Source: Clostridia bacterium (GTDB lineage: Bacteria > Bacillota > Clostridia > Christensenellales > CAG-138). Taken from it: a stretch of DNA of 13,317 nucleotides. Where the stretch lies: NCBI GenBank assembly GCA_017435185.1, contig JAFSFN010000017.1:1-13317 (forward strand), read 5' to 3'. Position numbers and translations under genes: made by a program. Numbering within the stretch: position 1 is the stretch's first letter; each line of letters starts with the position of its first letter. The notes under the pieces were generated by a model. That model was not told the DNA's origin, ran no database searches, and worked only from the letters and a program-made list of their open reading frames with translations. Below, piece after piece: positions 1 through 6,677 of the stretch.

Positions 1-312
1 GAAAACTACGAAGAATCACCTTCTTTTACCGCTCAGCCCGCTGCTCAAAGCTACACGGCATATGAGCAAACCTACACTCAAAATCCAAGCAACGCTCCAC
101 TTTTCAGCGACAACGCCGCAAACGACAACGTCGTTCCGATTTCCCTAAACGAAGAGGAAGCAGAGCTTGAATTAAAAGGCAGAACAAAAAAGAAAAATAA
201 AAAATCAGGTTCTTTCCTCAACAACAGTGTGCTTATCGCAGTAATAGTAATAATACTCATGCTTGTAATAGGCGTACTCCTCATAGAAGTCGTAGGTATG
301 CTTCTCAATTGA
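1..312 (+). CDS. C-terminal part of an unidentified tail-anchored membrane protein (5' end outside window)
   Basis: The frame is open from base 1 to a TGA at 310-312, giving 103 visible residues. The first ~45 residues are low-complexity and rich in Gln, Tyr, Ser, Thr, Pro and Asn. A short acidic stretch (EEEAELEL) follows, then a very basic patch (KGRTKKKNKKS). The end is a single hydrophobic segment of about 25 residues (VLIAVIVIILMLVIGVLLIE) almost at the C-terminus. By the positive-inside rule this suggests a cytoplasmic disordered region anchored by a C-terminal membrane helix. No family is recognised and the N-terminal domain is not visible. A hairpin terminator follows and the next gene has its own promoter, so this gene probably belongs to a separate upstream transcript. 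Confidence 0.75.
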   Translation, partial: ENYEESPSFTAQPAAQSYTAYEQTYTQNPSNAPLFSDNAANDNVVPISLNEEEAELELKGRTKKKNKKSGSFLNNSVLIAVIVIILMLVIGVLLIEVVGMLLN

Positions 313-324
313 TAAAAATATTAT

Positions 325-365
325 GAAAACCTTTGAAAGCAATACTTTCACTGGTTTTCTTTTGA
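325..365 (+). terminator. Rho-independent terminator after the first gene
   Basis: Two nested stems can be read directly. GAAAACC (325-331) pairs with GGTTTTC (353-359). Inside it GAAAG (335-339) pairs with CTTTC (345-349) around a CAATA loop, with ttt/act forming an internal bulge. A T-rich run (360-363, then gattt) follows. It lies 12 bases after the stop of the preceding gene and before the promoter of the next operon. Confidence 0.7.
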
Positions 366-387
366 TTTGAATTATGTCACATTGTTT

Positions 388-418
388 TTCAAAATCTACA
401 TACAATATGTGATATAAT
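388..418 (+). promoter_or_regulatory. Extended -10 sigma-A promoter for the nfeD-floA-lepB-thi operon
   Basis: A perfect TATAAT lies at 413-418, preceded by TGA (410-412), which gives the extended -10 TGnTATAAT form. A -35 box is poor: TTCAAA at 388-393 would leave a 19-base spacer. The start would fall near 425, only about 18 bases before the nfeD ATG. This leaves little leader, so a riboswitch between promoter and first gene is not possible. Confidence 0.6.
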
Positions 419-442
419 GCTTTTAAGAAAGGTGATTATGCT

Positions 443-964
443 ATGGATATTATTCTCAGCAGCATTTCCGAATTTTTCCTCGGTTGGAGCATTCCGGCAA
501 TAGCCTGCCTTGCAGCAGGGCTTGCGTTGGTTATTTGTGAAATGTTTATGCCCGGTTTTGGTATCACGGGCATACTGGGCACCGTTGCGCTTATATTCGC
601 AGTGATATTCAGAGCCCAGACAGGCCCTGTCGAAGCAGTTATAGTGACCATTGCTCTAATACTGATTTTCCTGCTCACAGCCGGCTTCATAATTTTCCGT
701 TCGCTGAAAAAAGGGCGGCTTTCACACTCTCAGATAGTTTTGAATGATTCCATCACGGAAAACGCAACACCCATAGTCAACGAGGACATGCAGTCACTTG
801 TAGGGAAAGAAGGTATATGCCTTAATACGCTCAGACCTTCGGGAAATGCTGATTTTGACGGTTTGAAACTCGATGTTCTCAGCGACGGTGAGTTTATAAA
901 AGCAGGCAGTAAAGTGCGAATTGTCCGCGTCGAAGGGCTTAAAATTCTTGTAAAAGAGGTCTGA
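443..964 (+). CDS. nfeD: Short NfeD-family membrane protein (partner of flotillin)
   Basis: A 173-residue protein with three hydrophobic segments (about 15-36, 40-58 and 64-86), a basic cytoplasmic turn (RSLKKGR), a linker, and a C-terminal OB-fold-like domain of about 118-173 containing the LVGKEGICL and GSKVRIVRVEGLKILV patterns of the NfeD family. It lacks the N-terminal ClpP-like protease domain of long NfeD proteins, so it is the short (YqfB-like) form. Short NfeD proteins are usually encoded beside flotillin/stomatin-type genes, and floA lies two genes downstream. The family is thought to act in membrane microdomains, but its molecular job is not settled. The ATG at 443 is preceded by AGAAAGGTG (426-434). 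An ATG at 438 is out of frame and closes quickly. Confidence 0.88.
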   Translation: MDIILSSISEFFLGWSIPAIACLAAGLALVICEMFMPGFGITGILGTVALIFAVIFRAQTGPVEAVIVTIALILIFLLTAGFIIFRSLKKGRLSHSQIVLNDSITENATPIVNEDMQSLVGKEGICLNTLRPSGNADFDGLKLDVLSDGEFIKAGSKVRIVRVEGLKILVKEV

Positions 965-966
965 TA

Positions 967-1182
967 ATGTTTTGTAAAAAATGCGGAACGCTTTATAACC
1001 CCAAAGAAGGGCCGTGTCCCAAATGTTCAACGGCCGATATAAAATACGAACCCAAAGAAATGAGTGAAGAAGAAGCTGCCCATCTTCGCAAGAAATCGTG
1101 GATACAGCTTCTTATAGGCATACCCGCATTTATAGGTTTTATATATCTTACAATATACCTCATGGATCTTATTAAATCATAA
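967..1182 (+). CDS. Small zinc-ribbon, single-TM protein
   Basis: A 71-residue protein. Cys3-x-x-Cys6 and Cys17-x-x-Cys20 form a compact N-terminal zinc ribbon (FCKKCGTLYN ... GPCPKC). An acidic-to-basic linker follows, then one membrane helix at about 45-66. It starts two bases after the nfeD stop, with AAGAGGT (954-960) as ribosome binding site, and precedes floA. Its position between nfeD and floA suggests a role at the same membrane site, but this is inference from context only. No specific function is recognised. The short length and clear Cys pairs argue that it is a real gene and not a fragment. Confidence 0.82.
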   Translation: MFCKKCGTLYNPKEGPCPKCSTADIKYEPKEMSEEEAAHLRKKSWIQLLIGIPAFIGFIYLTIYLMDLIKS

Positions 1183-1202
1183 TATAATAAAGGAGTTTTT
1201 TT

Positions 1203-2171
1203 ATGGAAACCTTGATTTTAGTAGCTTTAATAGTAGTTTTTCTCATAATTTTCTTCACTTTTGTTCCTGTCGGTCTTTGGATATCGGCAACCGCATCCGG
1301 TGTCAAGGTGGGTATATTCCAGCTTGTGGCAATGCGCATCCGCAAAGTTGCACCGGCGCGTATAATCAATCCTATGATAAAAGCAACCAAGGCCGGTCTT
1401 TCGATACCCATCAACAAGCTCGAAGCACACTATCTTGCAGGCGGTAATGTAGACAGAGTAGTAAATGCACTTATTGCCGCACAGCGTGCAGGTATTCCGC
1501 TTGATTTTGAACGCGCATGCGCCATCGACCTTGCAGGTCGTGACGTTCTCAACGCAGTTCAAATGAGCGTTAACCCCAAAGTCATCGAAACTCCGGTTAT
1601 TGCCGCAATAGCAAAAGACGGTATTGAGCTTCGTGCCAAAGCGCGTGTAACAGTTCGTGCCAACATCGACAGGCTCGTAGGCGGCAGTGGTGAAGAAACG
1701 ATAATTGCTCGTATCGGCGAAGGTATCGTCACAACCGTCGGTTCTTCGTTCAGCCACAAAGATGTTCTTGAAAATCCCGATCTCATTTCAAGAACTGTTC
1801 TTAACAAAGGTCTTGATGCAGGTACTGCATTTGAAATACTCTCAATCGATATCGCAGATGTTGATGTTGGCAGGAATGTCGGCGCACAGCTTCAGATAGA
1901 CCAGGCAGAAGCCGACAAAAAGATAGCTCAGGCAAAAGCAGAAGAACGTCGTGCAATGGCTGTTGCTCAGGAACAAGAAAACAAGGCCGAAGTTCAAGGT
2001 ATGCGTGCAAGAGTTATTGAAGCTGAAGCCGAAGTTCCCAAGGCTATAGCTTCCGCTTTCCGTGACGGGAAACTCGGAGTAATGGACTATTACAATATGC
2101 AGAACGTGATATCCGATACTCGCATGCGCGACTCTATTTCAAACAGCACACAGGTCGAGAAAAAGGATTGA
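1203..2171 (+). CDS. floA: Flotillin-like protein FloA
   Basis: A 322-residue protein matching bacterial FloA (YqfA) in length and layout. A hydrophobic N-terminal segment (about 3-26) anchors it. A PHB/SPFH-type region follows with the characteristic stretches ARIINPMIKATKAG (52-65), NKLEAHYLAGGNVDRVV (71-87) and AIDLAGRDVLNAV (107-119). A long Ala/Glu-rich helical region (about 234-280, EAEADKK-type repeats) is the oligomerisation/coiled-coil part, and a short polar tail ends the protein. FloA organises functional membrane microdomains and affects membrane fluidity and assembly of signalling and secretion proteins. Here it sits with a short NfeD, as in many Bacillota, and upstream of signal peptidase genes. 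AGGAG at 1191-1195 precedes the ATG. Confidence 0.95.
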   Translation: METLILVALIVVFLIIFFTFVPVGLWISATASGVKVGIFQLVAMRIRKVAPARIINPMIKATKAGLSIPINKLEAHYLAGGNVDRVVNALIAAQRAGIPLDFERACAIDLAGRDVLNAVQMSVNPKVIETPVIAAIAKDGIELRAKARVTVRANIDRLVGGSGEETIIARIGEGIVTTVGSSFSHKDVLENPDLISRTVLNKGLDAGTAFEILSIDIADVDVGRNVGAQLQIDQAEADKKIAQAKAEERRAMAVAQEQENKAEVQGMRARVIEAEAEVPKAIASAFRDGKLGVMDYYNMQNVISDTRMRDSISNSTQVEKKD

Positions 2172-2183
2172 CAATAAAGCATA

Positions 2184-2570
2184 ATGCAAATATTTGTTAT
2201 TTTAATAGTTATATTCGTCATTTGGGATATCGTCCAAAAGAATCGTCAGAGAAAACAGGCGGAAGAGTTTAATCAAAAACGCACTGTTGCCTCTTTTGAT
2301 GAACATCCAAAATCGGAGCATCATGGAACAAAGTCTCCGCTCACTCATACAGTTCGTCCGTTCACCGAAACAGGACATATCCATACAGAAAGCAGCATCG
2401 ACGGCATACAGGAATGTGATATCATGCCCCATGATGTAAGTGCAGATGTTTCTGCGCCCGCACCATCGGAAGGAGCCATGTCCTGCCCCATAGACCTGAG
2501 CGGCACAAACGCAGCTAAAGGCATTATATATTCCGAAATATTGGGCAAACCCAAGGCATTGAGGAGATAA
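2184..2570 (+). CDS. Small membrane-anchored protein of unknown function
   Basis: A 128-residue protein with an N-terminal membrane helix (about 2-18, QIFVILIVIFVIWDIVQ) followed by a basic stretch (KNRQRKQ) and a long polar, probably disordered region with many His, Ser, Thr and Pro residues. The C-terminus (GIIYSEILGKPKALRR) looks more structured. The helix followed by positive charge suggests the bulk faces the cytoplasm. No family is recognised. It starts 12 bases after the floA stop with only a weak ribosome binding site (AAAG at 2176-2179; a better AAAGGA at 2162-2167 is too far), and its stop abuts the next ATG. It may therefore be translated by coupling. It is less certain than its neighbours, but it fills the operon gap without overlap. 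Confidence 0.7.
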   Translation: MQIFVILIVIFVIWDIVQKNRQRKQAEEFNQKRTVASFDEHPKSEHHGTKSPLTHTVRPFTETGHIHTESSIDGIQECDIMPHDVSADVSAPAPSEGAMSCPIDLSGTNAAKGIIYSEILGKPKALRR

Positions 2571-2771
2571 ATGATAACAACATTTGAGCTTGGCGATAAA
2601 ATAATAATGCGAAAGCCACATGCATGCGGCACAAATGAATGGACAATAGTGCGGACCGGTGCAGATATAAAAATAAAATGCACCGATTGCGGCCGTATAG
2701 TCATGCTCGACAGAGCAAGTTTTATTAAAAGCGCAAAGAAAAATTTGAGCAGAACTGAAGAGGAAAACTGA
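2571..2771 (+). CDS. DUF951 family small protein
   Basis: A 66-residue protein with the hallmark DUF951 arrangement: GDKIIMRKPHACGTNEW (8-24), then IVRTGADIKIKCTDCGR (26-42), VMLDR and a basic tail. His18/Cys19 and Cys37-x-x-Cys40 could form a metal site. DUF951 proteins are widespread in Bacillota and often annotated only as conserved small proteins; no reaction is known to me. The ATG directly follows the previous stop codon and has GAGGAG at 2561-2566, so translation is probably coupled. It lies five bases ahead of the signal peptidase start. Confidence 0.9.
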   Translation: MITTFELGDKIIMRKPHACGTNEWTIVRTGADIKIKCTDCGRIVMLDRASFIKSAKKNLSRTEEEN

Positions 2772-2775
2772 TACC

Positions 2776-3396
2776 ATGGAACAGGTCACGCTGACACGCA
2801 GACAGATTAACAAAGCATATAAAAAGTCCGAAAAAATGCACGAAAAGCACAAGGCTTACAAAAGAGCATCAAACATTGAGTTTTTGATATACATACTCAT
2901 AGTTTTAATGATTGCTTTCGCAATTCGACTTCTTATTTTTGAGCCTGTAAAAGTTTCGGGCGATTCAATGACGAACACACTGCTTGATGCAGAACGTATG
3001 TTTGTAGAAAAAGTCAGCTATTGCTTCACTGCACCCAAGCGTGGAGACATCGTAATCTGCTACTATCCCGATGAAGAGGACCCCTCAATCCCTGATGACA
3101 ACACCTGCGTTAAGCGTGTAATAGGACTTCCCGGTGATGAAATTGAGATATACGGCGGCACCACATACATAAACGGCGAAGCACTGGACGAATCTCAGTG
3201 GATAAAAGAACCCATGTGGGAAGATCGTGTTTATCCCAAAACAATCGTTCCCGAGGGTCATGTTTTTGTAATGGGCGATAACCGCAATTACAGCAAAGAC
3301 AGCCGCAATCCGATGGTAGGCACGATTCCCATTTATCGCATCGTCGGCAGAGCAAGAAGTGTTATATGGCCTCTCGACAGATATAAGGAGCTCTGA
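2776..3396 (+). CDS. lepB: Signal peptidase I
   Basis: A 206-residue single-TM type I signal peptidase (S26 family, Gram-positive SipS-like length). A basic cytoplasmic N-terminus (1-33) is followed by a membrane helix (about 34-55). Box B, VSGDSMTNTL, supplies the catalytic Ser64. Box D, CVKRVIGLPGDEI, supplies the general-base Lys113. Box E, MGDNRNYSKDSR (166-177), is intact. The enzyme cleaves signal peptides from secreted preproteins on the outer face of the membrane. GAGGAA at 2759-2764 precedes the ATG. Its TGA overlaps the ATG of the following paralogue by one base (TGATG). All catalytic residues are present, so this should be the working copy of the pair. Confidence 0.96.
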   Translation: MEQVTLTRRQINKAYKKSEKMHEKHKAYKRASNIEFLIYILIVLMIAFAIRLLIFEPVKVSGDSMTNTLLDAERMFVEKVSYCFTAPKRGDIVICYYPDEEDPSIPDDNTCVKRVIGLPGDEIEIYGGTTYINGEALDESQWIKEPMWEDRVYPKTIVPEGHVFVMGDNRNYSKDSRNPMVGTIPIYRIVGRARSVIWPLDRYKEL

Positions 3397-3935
3397 TGAA
3401 AGAAAACAGAAGCACATTGAATAAGAGCACTCACAACCGTTTCCGCCTTGTCTCATGGCTGTACACGGCTGTTATTGTTCTGCTTGTTCTTTGCTTCACT
3501 TATACCGTTTGGTTCTCTTTTGCCGTTGTTTCCGATGACGGAATGCTACCATCGCTCAAAGACGGCGATATCATAATGTACAATAAACTGGCAATATATT
3601 TCGGCGGCATAGACCGAAGCGATGTTTTGATATTTAACGATGAAAACGGTAACATTTCTTTGGGACGAGTCATTGCATTAAGCAATGAGAAGATTCAAAT
3701 ATCAGCAAACAAAACATATATAAACGGCATACTTCTCGATGAAAGCGGTTATTACACGGGTACGGTCGCAGACATGGAGCAGATGCTCATTCCCGAAGGC
3801 TTTGTTTTTGTCATGCCCGACAACAGAAATGCCGTTTCCCTTTCAACCGAAGCAATGCTGATATCTGTTAATGATATAGTGGGTATAGCGGCACTGAGAG
3901 TATCGCCGTTGAACCGAATAGGAGTTTTTGCATGA
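3396..3935 (+). CDS. Signal peptidase I-like protein lacking both catalytic residues
   Basis: A 179-residue S26-like protein with the same architecture as its neighbour: basic N-terminus, one membrane helix (about 20-43), then the extracytoplasmic fold. The box B equivalent reads SDDGMLPSL, so the nucleophile Ser is replaced by Gly49 (codon GGA) while the following Met and Pro are kept. The box D equivalent reads LGRVIALSNEKIQI, so the Lys is replaced by Gly90 (codon GGA). Box E reads MPDNRNAVSLSTEA, so GDNR has become PDNR and the SxDSR part is gone. The TYINGILLDES, IPEGFVFVM and SPLNRIG segments are conserved. The frame is intact and has AAGGAG at 3385-3390, so this is a maintained protein and not debris. 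It is probably an inactive pseudoenzyme, perhaps a partner or regulator of the active peptidase. That role is inference. Confidence 0.85.
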   Translation: MKENRSTLNKSTHNRFRLVSWLYTAVIVLLVLCFTYTVWFSFAVVSDDGMLPSLKDGDIIMYNKLAIYFGGIDRSDVLIFNDENGNISLGRVIALSNEKIQISANKTYINGILLDESGYYTGTVADMEQMLIPEGFVFVMPDNRNAVSLSTEAMLISVNDIVGIAALRVSPLNRIGVFA

Positions 3936-4582
3936 GCCATCATTATTGCTGCATAGTCAGTGCAGGTACATTTGAACCCGGCAGTTTTGCTGTTGAAGAA
4001 AACGCTTACCTCATAGCCGCAGATGGCGGCTATGCTTATTTGCAGACAATGAATATTATGCCGGACATGGTAATCGGCGACTTCGACTCACTCGAATATA
4101 TTCCGACAATGCCTTCCGATGACCGCATAATATCACTTGAGCGCGAAAAAGATGACACAGATACGCTCTATGCCGTGAAGCATGCGCTTCGCCTCGGCTA
4201 TGACCGTTTTCTGATATTTGGCGCACTTGGTGGAAGTCGTGTTGACCACACCGTTGCAAATCTGCAGACTCTCTCTTATATCGCAAACCATAATGCCCAA
4301 GGCTTCATAATAAGCAATGATACAGTAATAACAGCCATTACCAATTCAAAATTAAGATTCAACAACAATTGCAAAGGCATAATATCCGTATTCTCCGCAA
4401 GCGGCGAAAGCAGCGGCGTAACGATACGAGGTCTTAAATATACGCTTACAGACGGCATTCTTTCATCTGATATGCCGCTTGGCGTAAGCAATGAATTCAT
4501 AGGGCAAAACGCAGAAATAGAAGTCAAAAACGGTACTCTGCTCATAATGTTTGAAGGCAGTTATAAAGACTGCACCGATTGA
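3932..4582 (+). CDS. thiN: Thiamine pyrophosphokinase
   Basis: A 216-residue ThiN/TPK1-type enzyme that converts thiamine plus ATP into thiamine diphosphate and AMP. Visible motifs are AADGG (29-33), DMVIGDFDSL (45-54), EKDDTDTLYA (72-81), FGALGGSRVDHTVANL (96-111) and the thiamine-site segment PLGVSNEFIG (182-191). Length is normal. The start overlaps the previous stop by four bases (ATGA) and AGGAG lies at 3920-3924. ThiN acts on free thiamine, unlike ThiL, which phosphorylates thiamine phosphate. A pathway using ThiN for new thiamine therefore needs a phosphatase, which the fused HAD domain of the next gene could supply. Confidence 0.95.
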   Translation: MSHHYCCIVSAGTFEPGSFAVEENAYLIAADGGYAYLQTMNIMPDMVIGDFDSLEYIPTMPSDDRIISLEREKDDTDTLYAVKHALRLGYDRFLIFGALGGSRVDHTVANLQTLSYIANHNAQGFIISNDTVITAITNSKLRFNNNCKGIISVFSASGESSGVTIRGLKYTLTDGILSSDMPLGVSNEFIGQNAEIEVKNGTLLIMFEGSYKDCTD

Positions 4583-4605
4583 TTTTTCCACGAAAGGCAC
4601 AAAAA

Positions 4606-5880
4606 ATGACCTCATTCACAAAAGATTCGGCGCTTCTCTATGCCGTTACGGGAAACGATACTGCTTTCCTGTCAGACCGTGTTATTCAAGCAATACATGG
4701 AGGCGCTTCAACAATTCAGCTTCGTCTTAAAAAATCAGATAAAAAGCAAATAGCAACCATTGCAAAAGAGCTTCTTCCCATTTGCCGAAAGCACAATGTT
4801 CCCCTGATAATAAATGACCATGCGGACATCTTAACCGAAACAGATGCAGATGGTGTGCATATAGGACAGGGCGACGGCGATATAAAAGAAATACGCCGTA
4901 TTATAGGCCCATCAAAAATACTCGGCGTTTCAACACACTCAGTCGCTGAAGCTGTTGAAGCACAAAAGTGCGGAGCTGACTATATCGGCGCAGGCGCGCT
5001 CTTTCAAACTTCTACAAAAAAGGATACAACACCTCTGTCTTTAGCCACTCTGCATACGATATGTGCCGCTGTAGATATTCCTGTCATAGCCATAGGCGGT
5101 ATAAACGCAAACAACATATCATTGCTTCGCGGCACCGGTATAAGCGGCGTTGCAGTATCGGGTGCAATATTCAACGATGCTATTGAAAACTCTGTCTCCA
5201 ATCTGCACCGTTTGTCACAAAGCATAACAAACAGCCGTTTCATAGAGGGTGCAATATTCGATATGGACGGTACGCTCATAGACTCCATGCCAAAATGGAG
5301 TGTTGTTGCACAAGATTTTCTTATAAGCATGGGCAAAACTCCACGTGATGACCTTGGTGAAATAATAAAGCCCATGAGCGTACGAAATGCCGCAAAGTAT
5401 TTTATATCCGACTACGGTGTGAATCTTTCGGTCGATGAAATAACCGACGGCATTAACCATCAAATGCAAGGCTACTATCTCAACGAATTTGAGCTCAAAA
5501 AAGGTACAAAGGAGTTTTTGGAGTTTTTCTCATCGCTCGGCATAAAAATGTGCATAGCCACCGCAACGGATAAGCGTTTGGCAACTGCGGCATTAAAACG
5601 AAACGGAATACTCGATTTCTTCGGCGAAATCTTCACCTGCGGTGAACTCAACTGTTCAAAGCGAGAACCGACGATATTTGAAGCGGCACTTGATTTTTTA
5701 GGCACAAAAAAAGAACGCACATATGTTTTTGAAGATTCTTTCTTTGCGATAGATGTTGCAAAGAAAGCAGGATTTAAGGTTGCCGCAGTCTATGATGAAG
5801 CGGCTGAAGAATATTCTGCCCAAATTGAAAACACAGCCGATATATATTCAACACTCAAAGAAATGAGGCATGCATTTTGA
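4606..5880 (+). CDS. thiE: Thiamine phosphate synthase fused to a HAD-family phosphatase
   Basis: A 424-residue two-domain protein. Residues ~8-208 are ThiE, with LYAVTG, QLRLK (canonical QLREK; Arg40 and Lys42 kept), IINDHADIL, ADGVHIGQGD, GVSTHS, GADYIGAGALFQTSTKKD, VIAIGGINANN and GVAVSGAIF. It joins HMP diphosphate to thiazole phosphate. Residues ~213-424 are a HAD hydrolase close to the beta-phosphoglucomutase/phosphatase type: FDMDGTLIDS (nucleophile Asp219, acid Asp221), a helical cap, IATATD (motif II), a Lys near 352 (SKREPTIFE) and FEDSFFAIDVAKKAGF (Glu376/Asp377, metal). The domains join without a stop or frameshift. I prefer ATG 4606 (GAAAGG at 4592-4597) to the in-frame TTG at 4579, which overlaps thiN. 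The HAD part plausibly dephosphorylates thiamine phosphate for ThiN; its substrate is not shown by sequence. Confidence 0.92.
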   Translation: MTSFTKDSALLYAVTGNDTAFLSDRVIQAIHGGASTIQLRLKKSDKKQIATIAKELLPICRKHNVPLIINDHADILTETDADGVHIGQGDGDIKEIRRIIGPSKILGVSTHSVAEAVEAQKCGADYIGAGALFQTSTKKDTTPLSLATLHTICAAVDIPVIAIGGINANNISLLRGTGISGVAVSGAIFNDAIENSVSNLHRLSQSITNSRFIEGAIFDMDGTLIDSMPKWSVVAQDFLISMGKTPRDDLGEIIKPMSVRNAAKYFISDYGVNLSVDEITDGINHQMQGYYLNEFELKKGTKEFLEFFSSLGIKMCIATATDKRLATAALKRNGILDFFGEIFTCGELNCSKREPTIFEAALDFLGTKKERTYVFEDSFFAIDVAKKAGFKVAAVYDEAAEEYSAQIENTADIYSTLKEMRHAF

Positions 5881-6677
5881 AAACGGTACTCTCCATTGCA
5901 GGTTCGGATTGCAGCGGTGGTGCAGGCATACAAGCGGACATAAAGACCATAACCGCTCACTCGCTATATGCCATGACAGCAATAACAGCTCTGACAGCCC
6001 AAAACACGACAGGCGTTTACAGCATAGAAACAGTCAGTGCCGATTTTCTTGCCGCTCAACTTGACTGCATATTTACAGATATTTTCCCCGATGCGATAAA
6101 AACAGGCATGCTTGCAAGTCCTGAACTCATTGAAGTAATCGCCCTCAAGCTCAGCTTTTTCAGTGCCAAAAACACAGTGATAGACCCTGTTCTTTTCTCA
6201 ACAAGCAACACACCTCTTTTGAACATAAATTCGCTTGAACTTATGATTAACAAACTTTTCCCTCTTGCATCCGTTATAACACCCAATCTGCACGAAGCTG
6301 AGATTCTTTCGGGGATTGATATTCGTTCAAAAAGCGATATGGAAAAAGCGGCAATATCACTTTACGGCAAAACACATACTGCCGTTTTGATAAAAGGCGG
6401 TCACTTAACAGGCAGCGCTGATGACCTGCTCTATGACGGTGATCGTCTTGAGTGGTTCTGCGGCAAACGCATAGCCAATCCAAACACCCACGGCACGGGC
6501 TGTACATTATCCTCCGCAATTGCCTGCAATCTTGCCGTTGGCAAAACACTTTCTCAAAGCATACAGGCGGCAAAAGACTATTTGTCAGCCGCAATAGCGC
6601 TAATGCTTGATTTTGGGAAAGGAAACGGACCTTTAGGTATTCCTTGGGGCTCTGCCCCAAACCTCGATCGCTTTTGA
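5877..6677 (+). CDS. thiD: Hydroxymethylpyrimidine / phosphomethylpyrimidine kinase
   Basis: A 266-residue ribokinase-fold ThiD that phosphorylates HMP and HMP-P to HMP-PP, the pyrimidine substrate of ThiE. Motifs: SIAGSDCSGGAGIQADIKT (6-24), DAIKTGML (72-79), VIDPV (101-105), TPNLHEAEIL (135-144), VLIKGGH (170-176) and the anion-hole/catalytic HGTGCTLSSAIA (205-216, Cys209). The start is TTG 5877, overlapping the previous stop by four bases (TTGA), with GAGG at 5865-5868 eight bases ahead. The only nearby ATGs are out of frame. The C-terminus after GKGNGPL is unusual: family members commonly end in a short GPxNHF-like sequence, but here the last residues (WGSAPNLDRF) are encoded by a palindromic repeat that runs past the stop codon. 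Confidence 0.94.
   Translation: MKTVLSIAGSDCSGGAGIQADIKTITAHSLYAMTAITALTAQNTTGVYSIETVSADFLAAQLDCIFTDIFPDAIKTGMLASPELIEVIALKLSFFSAKNTVIDPVLFSTSNTPLLNINSLELMINKLFPLASVITPNLHEAEILSGIDIRSKSDMEKAAISLYGKTHTAVLIKGGHLTGSADDLLYDGDRLEWFCGKRIANPNTHGTGCTLSSAIACNLAVGKTLSQSIQAAKDYLSAAIALMLDFGKGNGPLGIPWGSAPNLDRF

Noticed and set aside
1227..1757. Long antisense open frame opposite floA
   Set aside because: It is Cys/Tyr/Asn-rich with no domain pattern and lies fully opposite a well-supported floA; other antisense frames in the window were rejected for the same reason.
3893..3925. Thi-box-like text upstream of thiN (CTGAGAG followed by TTGAACCGAAT), resembling part of a TPP riboswitch
   Set aside because: It is inside the 3' coding end of the LepB paralogue, where TTGAACCG encodes the conserved PLNRIG segment. 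The pairing partners of P2/P3 and the later GGATAAT-GCCAGCG half are missing, and no terminator or sequestering stem follows.
4579..4605. In-frame TTG extension of the ThiE-HAD gene
   Set aside because: It overlaps the thiN stop, has no suitable ribosome binding site, and adds residues with no ThiE similarity. ATG 4606 has GAAAGG at the right distance.
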